A stretch of 64,000 nt of DNA from Rhabdophis nuchalis (lineage: Eukaryota; Chordata; Lepidosauria; Squamata; Natricidae), in assembly GCA_039707465.1 (NCBI GenBank), contig CM077643.1, forward strand, positions 247,113,919 to 247,177,918. Direction: 5' to 3'. Under the pieces are notes generated by a model that was not told where the DNA came from, did no database searches, and saw only the letters and a list, made by a program, of their open reading frames with translations. A program made the position numbers and the translations under genes. Below, in pieces: positions 59,916 through 64,000 of the stretch; the stretch's first letter is position 1; each line of letters begins with the position of its first letter.

Positions 59916-61345
59916 TGTATCAGCTTAGTCAACTACAGAATAGAGATTCTGGGCAGCAAAGTCTGCATGGATAACCTGTGATGGACAAGAAATATTGAGA
60001 ACATATTGGAGGCAAACAGGTTTGTTCCATGTCATTTTTACAGGTGAAAGAGTAGGAGGCTTTCCATCTTACATTCCATACCTCATTCCTTTGGACAATA
60101 TGATATCATTTTTGTAAGGATTATAATTTTGAAACTTCACATGCTGGGACTCTTTTGCAGCTAAATGGACCATTGCCAGACTCCTGTCTGGAAAGAAGCA
60201 CAGAAAACATTGATCTTGCGATGATCAGAGAATGTGCTCTTGGGGATTTGATCCTCTGACAGCTTCCCCCTTTTTTATGTAATTAAACCCTTTTGGGAAT
60301 GACTGGTTTTATTTGGCTGGACTTTACTAGCAGCCTTTAAATAAAATTAAATATTCGTTGATTTCAATGAGTCGCCTTCCTTGAAAATGAATCATTGTGG
60401 TTGGGTGAGTTGAAAGGAAATGCCCACAAACATTAAGGCTGTGAGAGTAAAGGGGTTTTATATAGTAACAAACTCCTAGGCTTCCTGTATAGGTAAGTAA
60501 TCTAGGAAGTGGCATGTCCTGTACCATCTGTTTCAGATTAGCAGCAACTGACAATATCTTGGTCAGAAATCGTGGCTATTTTAACTTGGCTTTACCAATC
60601 TGTGAGTGTGCAGTGAAATATAATTGGAACAAACATATCCATTTGCCCTTCAATAACCCATTAGGTATGGTTCAGAAATGTTCGGCAAATGAATTTATTC
60701 CTCCTCTCCAGGAGGTTTGTATTAACTAACTCATTAAAAGTGTCTGTGTGTGTCTGTGTGAGTGTGCTTGTGTTACCTTTGGCAATAGTTTCTGTCTCAT
60801 TGCTGTAATTGCAATAAAATCCATGATGAGAAGAGAAGGTAAACGTTTCCTTTAAAATGATGTGTTTCCTAGCACAAACTAACCTGCCAGGGACTCGTTA
60901 CCACGTCCGGACCTTACTCACAACAATATGTTTTCTCTCCCCTAAAAAGGAAATGAGATTTAGAAAACCTAATTATAACAAGACTAAGTGCCCAGCCCGC
61001 CTTCCATCAAACTCAAAATGTAAAACACCATTTAGAAGGAGTGTGGCCTCAAGCAAAGTCTTGGTTATGTTCTTGTTAATGGGAGAATTTCAGCAGAATA
61101 AAACATAAGGTTCAAAGTACATATAAAGTTTCAACAATCAGAAAAGAAAGCATGGTGGTCAACAATATACCATTCAGTATTTAGCTAAAAGTCCTGAAAA
61201 TGGTCTTGTGTGAAATAGAGGACTAAATATTAATAAATAAATCAGCTAAATACTAAAAAGTAAGCTGTCTGAGTAACAACATAGATTATTACCAGTAGAA
61301 TTTTCCTATGATTTTATTTTTTTGCCTAGTCAATTTCTTTATTCA
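59916..61345. other. Intron stretch, nothing recognised
   Basis: AT-rich intron; short (TGTC/TG) patch near 60741-60770. Nothing else was supported. Confidence 0.45.
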
Positions 61346-61459
61346 AATACTAGCTGTACCCGTCACGCATTGCTGTGGCCAAGTTTGGTTAAATGAAAAT
61401 GTTTCCCCTCATAGACCCTCTCAGCGAACCCCTTCCTTCTCTGCCTTGGTTTCCCCTCC

Positions 61460-61776
61460 CTCTCTTACTCTACCTACCTACTGTATTTCTTCCACCCCTC
61501 TCTCTATCCCTCTACCTACCTACTGTATTTTTCCCTCTATCCCTCTACCTACCTACCGTATTTTCCCCCTCTCTCTCTCTCTCTATCCCTCTACCTACCT
61601 ACCTACCTACTATATTTCTCCCTCTACCTACCTACCTACTGATTTCTCCCTCCCTCTCTCTATCCCTCTACCTACCTATCTACCTACTTACCTACATACT
61701 GCATTTCTCCCTCTATCCCTCTACCTACCTACCTACCGCATTTCCCCCCCCCCCTCTATCCCTCTACCTACTGGCC
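61460..61776. repeat. Complex ctac/ctct minisatellite inside the Helitron-like element
   Basis: About seven units of 'ctacctacctactgtatttc' plus 'tctatccctctac' with varied CT runs, the same unit type as 14041-14385. Confidence 0.85.
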
Positions 61777-61794
61777 TCGGTTGCTTGTGTTGGC

Positions 61795-62165
61795 ATTGGA
61801 GTTTTCGGCGGTGGAGGAGAGGCCACTGACTTGCCAGCGGCCTTGTGGGGGGGAGTTGGTGGCGCAGGCGGCAGCGGTGGAGGAGAGGCCACAGACTCGG
61901 CAGCGGCTTTGTGGGGGGGAGTTGGCAGTGGCGAAGATGCCGCTGACTCGGCAGCAGCCTTGTGGGGGGGAGTTGGCAGAGGGGGCGGCGGTGGCAGAGG
62001 AGACGCTGCTGACTTGGCAGCAGCCTTGTGGGGGGGCAGTTGGTGGCGTGGGCGGCAGTGGCAGTGGAAGAGAGGCTGCTGATTCGGCAGCGGCCTTGGG
62101 GGAGGTGTTGGCAGAGGAGGGAGCGGCGGCGGTGGCAGCGAAGGAGAGGCTGCTGAGGAGGCGAC
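61795..62165. repeat. G-rich VNTR
   Basis: About five to six irregular units of roughly 50-75 bp share 'ggcagcagccttgtgggggg' and 'gagttggcag' followed by a GGC/GGT-rich spacer. Long frames are open on both strands (Gly/Ala-rich), as expected for such a repeat. No protein is called. Confidence 0.85.
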
Positions 62166-62559
62166 CGTCACGGATATGACGCAGACCACTCCACCGCTTG
62201 TGCAAGTGACATGAGCTGAAAAGCGGCCAGGTGGGAGGGGCCACGAAGGGGAGGGGGGCGAGTGAAGGAAACACACAGAAGAGCTGCAGTTTTACATTTG
62301 TATGGCATGCACCTGGCAGTGTTGTGCCATCCACACAATCTGTACGTATCATTGGTGCTGCACTTGAAAGGAACGTCGTGTGAAAATTTGGTGGCGATTG
62401 GTCCAGTAGTTTCTGAGATTAACGGTTTTGAACAAACTCATAGTTAACTTTTTATTTATATAGATTACATTCCCTGTGGGAAAGAATCAAGAGTATAACA
62501 AGATAACAAGGTATATAAATTCAATAAATCTAAATCTAAATCTAAGACATGAGGATGTT

Positions 62560-62790
62560 AGAGTTATCTAGCTTAGATTTATATACCATTTCACATTGCT
62601 GTACAGCTCTCTCTTAAGTGATTTCAAAGTCAGCATATTGCCCCAACAATCTGGGTCCCCATTTTACCCACCTCAGAAGGATGGAAGGTTGAGTCAACCT
62701 TGAGCCGGTCAGGATCGAATCCCTGGCAGTTGGCAGAGTTAGCCTGCAATTATGCCTTCTAACCACTGTGCCATCATGACTCTTAGACAT
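62560..62790 (-). mobile_element. tRNA-derived SINE with MIR/L2-like tail, inverted
   Basis: The reverse complement of the SINE at 10250-10495: 'gggtccccattttacccacc', 'gaaggatggaaggttgagtc', 'aggatcgaatccctggcagt' (B box) and 'aaccactgtgccatcat' are in order. Confidence 0.78.
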
Positions 62791-62898
62791 AGAAGGCAGC
62801 GATAAAGCATCTTTCTTTACAAAAGCTAATTCTTAAACATCTGACTTAGTCTTAGTTTTGGTTTTTGCCTACCAAGAACTTCGATGATGATGATGATA

Positions 62899-62899
62899 A

Positions 62900-62981
<82 letters not shown>
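62899..62981. repeat. (AAT)n microsatellite
   Basis: About 27 units after a short GAT run. Confidence 0.97.
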
Positions 62982-62984
<3 letters not shown>

Positions 62985-63269
62985 TTGCCACTCTTCAAAG
63001 ACTAGTATTTTAATGTATAAACAAAAGGGAAAAGAAAAACAATAATTTTTCTTACTGTAACTCTTAATTTTCATTTTCATATACCACATTAATTCTTTTC
63101 TGCATGATATCTCTTATGCATAAAAGATTTGCAAACTCAGGTCCTTTCTGCTATGTTTCCTATAATGTATTAACTATAGTTCTGGGATAGATAACCAGCT
63201 TTCCTCCAACTATAATTTGCTGTAAAAATTGTATCTTACCACTATTTGGAAGCACAAAATCATTTGTGC

Positions 63270-63372
63270 CAGAGGCGCCGCTGACATGAGCTGGTCACGC
63301 CCACCCTAGCCCCCAAAGTCAAACATAACCCTGATGCAGCCCTCAGTGAAACTGAGTTTGACACCCCTGACA
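63270..63372. mobile_element. hAT element fragment, right end only
   Basis: It ends 'gaaactgagtttgacacccctg', here shown over 20 bases as GAGTTTGACACCCCTG, the end of the 3746/56178 family. The left end is missing. Confidence 0.6.
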
Positions 63373-63599
63373 TACGCTGTTCTTAACAGTAACAGCACAA
63401 TCCTTAAGGTCCTCACAAGGTTGCTAGTTAGATAAATGGAAAGGAAACACAAGAAGACGAAATAGGTAGCTACCTCAGAATAGTTTTACACTTTCATCCA
63501 TTTTGTTACATTTTATTAATCCCTAAAGGTTTCCCCCTTTTGAAAAATAAAGATGCTTAACCATCTTCTTTATTTAATCTCTTTTTAACTTTTGTATTA

Positions 63600-64000
63600 C
63601 CATATTTTTCGGAGTATAAGACGCACTGAGGATTTTAGTGTATTTTAAGATAGGGTGATTTTAGCGCAGGGATAATTTGGTTTAATTCGTATTTTATTTA
63701 TCTATTTATGTATTTTATATTGGTATTTTTAATTTTCCCTGTGCACCGCTCCGAGTCCCTTTGGGGAGAGGAGGCGGTATATAAATAAAAATATTATTAT
63801 TATTATTACTGGAGTAGAAGACACACCAAGGTTTTGAAGAGGCAAATTACAAAAAAAATAGGTAGGTATATAGAGGGATAGAGAGGGAGAGAAAGAAAGA
63901 GAAATACAGTAGGTAGGTAGGTAGGTAAGTAAGTAGGTAGGTAGGTAGTAGGTAGGGAGAGTAGGTAGGTAGGTAGATAAAGGGATAGAAAGAAAGAGAA
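63600..64000. mobile_element. TA-flanked minisatellite transposon, copy 3, split by an L2 tail and cut by the window edge
   Basis: TA at 63598-63599 precedes CCATATTTTTCGGAGTATAA and 'gacgcactg'. After the L2 insertion the text resumes with 'ctggagtagaagacacacca', 'ggttttgaagaggcaaatta' and a (GGTA)n/(GAGA)n minisatellite, collinear with 34092-34230. Confidence 0.8.
63628..63810 (+). mobile_element. L2-type LINE 3' end inserted in the TA-flanked element
   Basis: 'ccctgtgcaccgctccgagt', 'gaggaggcggtatataaat' and (ATT)n form the L2 tail. ACTG stands at both junctions (63624-63627 region and 63810-63813 region), consistent with a short duplication. Comparison with 34092-34140 gives the uninterrupted site. 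Confidence 0.78.

Larger units (their letters stand above)
61350..62464 (-). mobile_element. Probable non-autonomous Helitron carrying a minisatellite and a VNTR
   Basis: Read on the minus strand, the 1,115-bp unit starts TCTATATAAATAAAAAG (62464 down) and ends GACGGGTACAGCTAG (to 61350). It sits exactly between A and T. The 5' TC, 3' CTAG and AT target without duplication are the standard Helitron signature. A 3' hairpin is not obvious and no Rep/helicase is encoded. Inside are a ctac/ctct minisatellite (61460-61776) and a G-rich VNTR (61795-62165). A different class of element is possible. Confidence 0.6.
58132..64000 (+). other. LDAH: LDAH downstream intron (5' part)
   Basis: It begins GTGAGT. 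It is filled with a hAT element, tetranucleotide arrays, a SINE, a Helitron-like element and a TA-flanked element. No further exon was recognised. Confidence 0.7.

Noticed and set aside
61764..62352. Ala/Pro- and Gly-rich frames on both strands
   Set aside because: All frames of the G-rich VNTR are open on both strands, as expected for a repeat; no conserved protein features.
62826..63089. Poly-Tyr frame on the minus strand
   Set aside because: Translation of the (AAT)n array.
58132..64000. Search for the next LDAH exon (catalytic Asp region)
   Set aside because: No frame with the expected family motifs and splice sites was found; the exon is probably beyond the window.
1..64000. CRISPR arrays, bacterial operons, tRNA genes
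   Set aside because: Direct repeats here are microsatellites or minisatellites. tRNA-like A and B boxes belong to SINE heads and do not fold into a full tRNA with anticodon arm as far as I can see.

Overview
The window reads as nuclear DNA from a squamate reptile, probably a snake. No bacterial-type gene organisation is present. Coding sequence is three short exons, each with good GT/AG splice borders, separated by tens of kilobases of AT-rich intron. The repeats are typical of squamates: Sauria-type SINEs with a BovB-like tail, L2/CR1-superfamily LINEs ending in (AATA)n, CR1 tails of the 'ccaactctgttattct' kind, many small hAT elements, a SPIN-type hAT element and dense tetranucleotide microsatellites. 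Snake rather than lizard is an inference from the CR1 tails and microsatellites, not a proof.

The only cellular gene recognised is LDAH (lipid droplet-associated hydrolase, C2orf43), on the + strand. Exons lie at 2496-2630, 19572-19741 and 57891-58131. They join in consistent phases (1/1, 1/0, 0/1) and carry the alpha/beta-hydrolase nucleophile motif GHSIG. The first coding exon(s) must lie to the left of the window and the last ones to the right. The rest of the window is LDAH intron.

Layout: 1-2495 is intron with nothing recognisable. 2631-19571 (16.9 kb intron) holds a decayed L2 piece, a run of hAT elements (3746-8302, including a SPIN copy at 5730-5916), a tRNA-derived SINE, and a 5'-truncated L1 (13183-14695) split by a 1-kb TA-flanked DNA transposon. 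19742-57890 (38.1 kb intron) holds CR1 ORF1 and ORF2 remnants, more hAT elements, a TA-flanked element (28777-29030), a near full-length L2-type LINE in sense orientation (29111-33715, two frameshifts), a second minisatellite-bearing TA element (34092-34838), a CR1 ORF2 with an altered RT active site (43773-44923), several SINEs, and short foldback hAT elements. 58132-64000 holds a hAT element, a long CTAT array, a Sauria SINE, a probable non-autonomous Helitron with a minisatellite and a G-rich VNTR (61350-62464), and a third TA-flanked minisatellite element split by an L2 tail.

The mobile elements do not form one pathway. Many can be bounded to the base from exact or near-exact target-site duplications, so insertion order can be read (SPIN into CR1, TA element into L1, L2 into TA element, hAT into CR1 ORF1). 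The most unusual items are: a 71-bp half-hAT element with a perfect 8-bp duplication; one complex minisatellite shared by a TA-flanked transposon family and a Helitron-like element; an inverted pair of hAT copies bracketing LDAH exon 57891-58131; and a 25-base copy of the L2's own RT sequence at its 5' junction. I did not find a convincing new multi-gene system.
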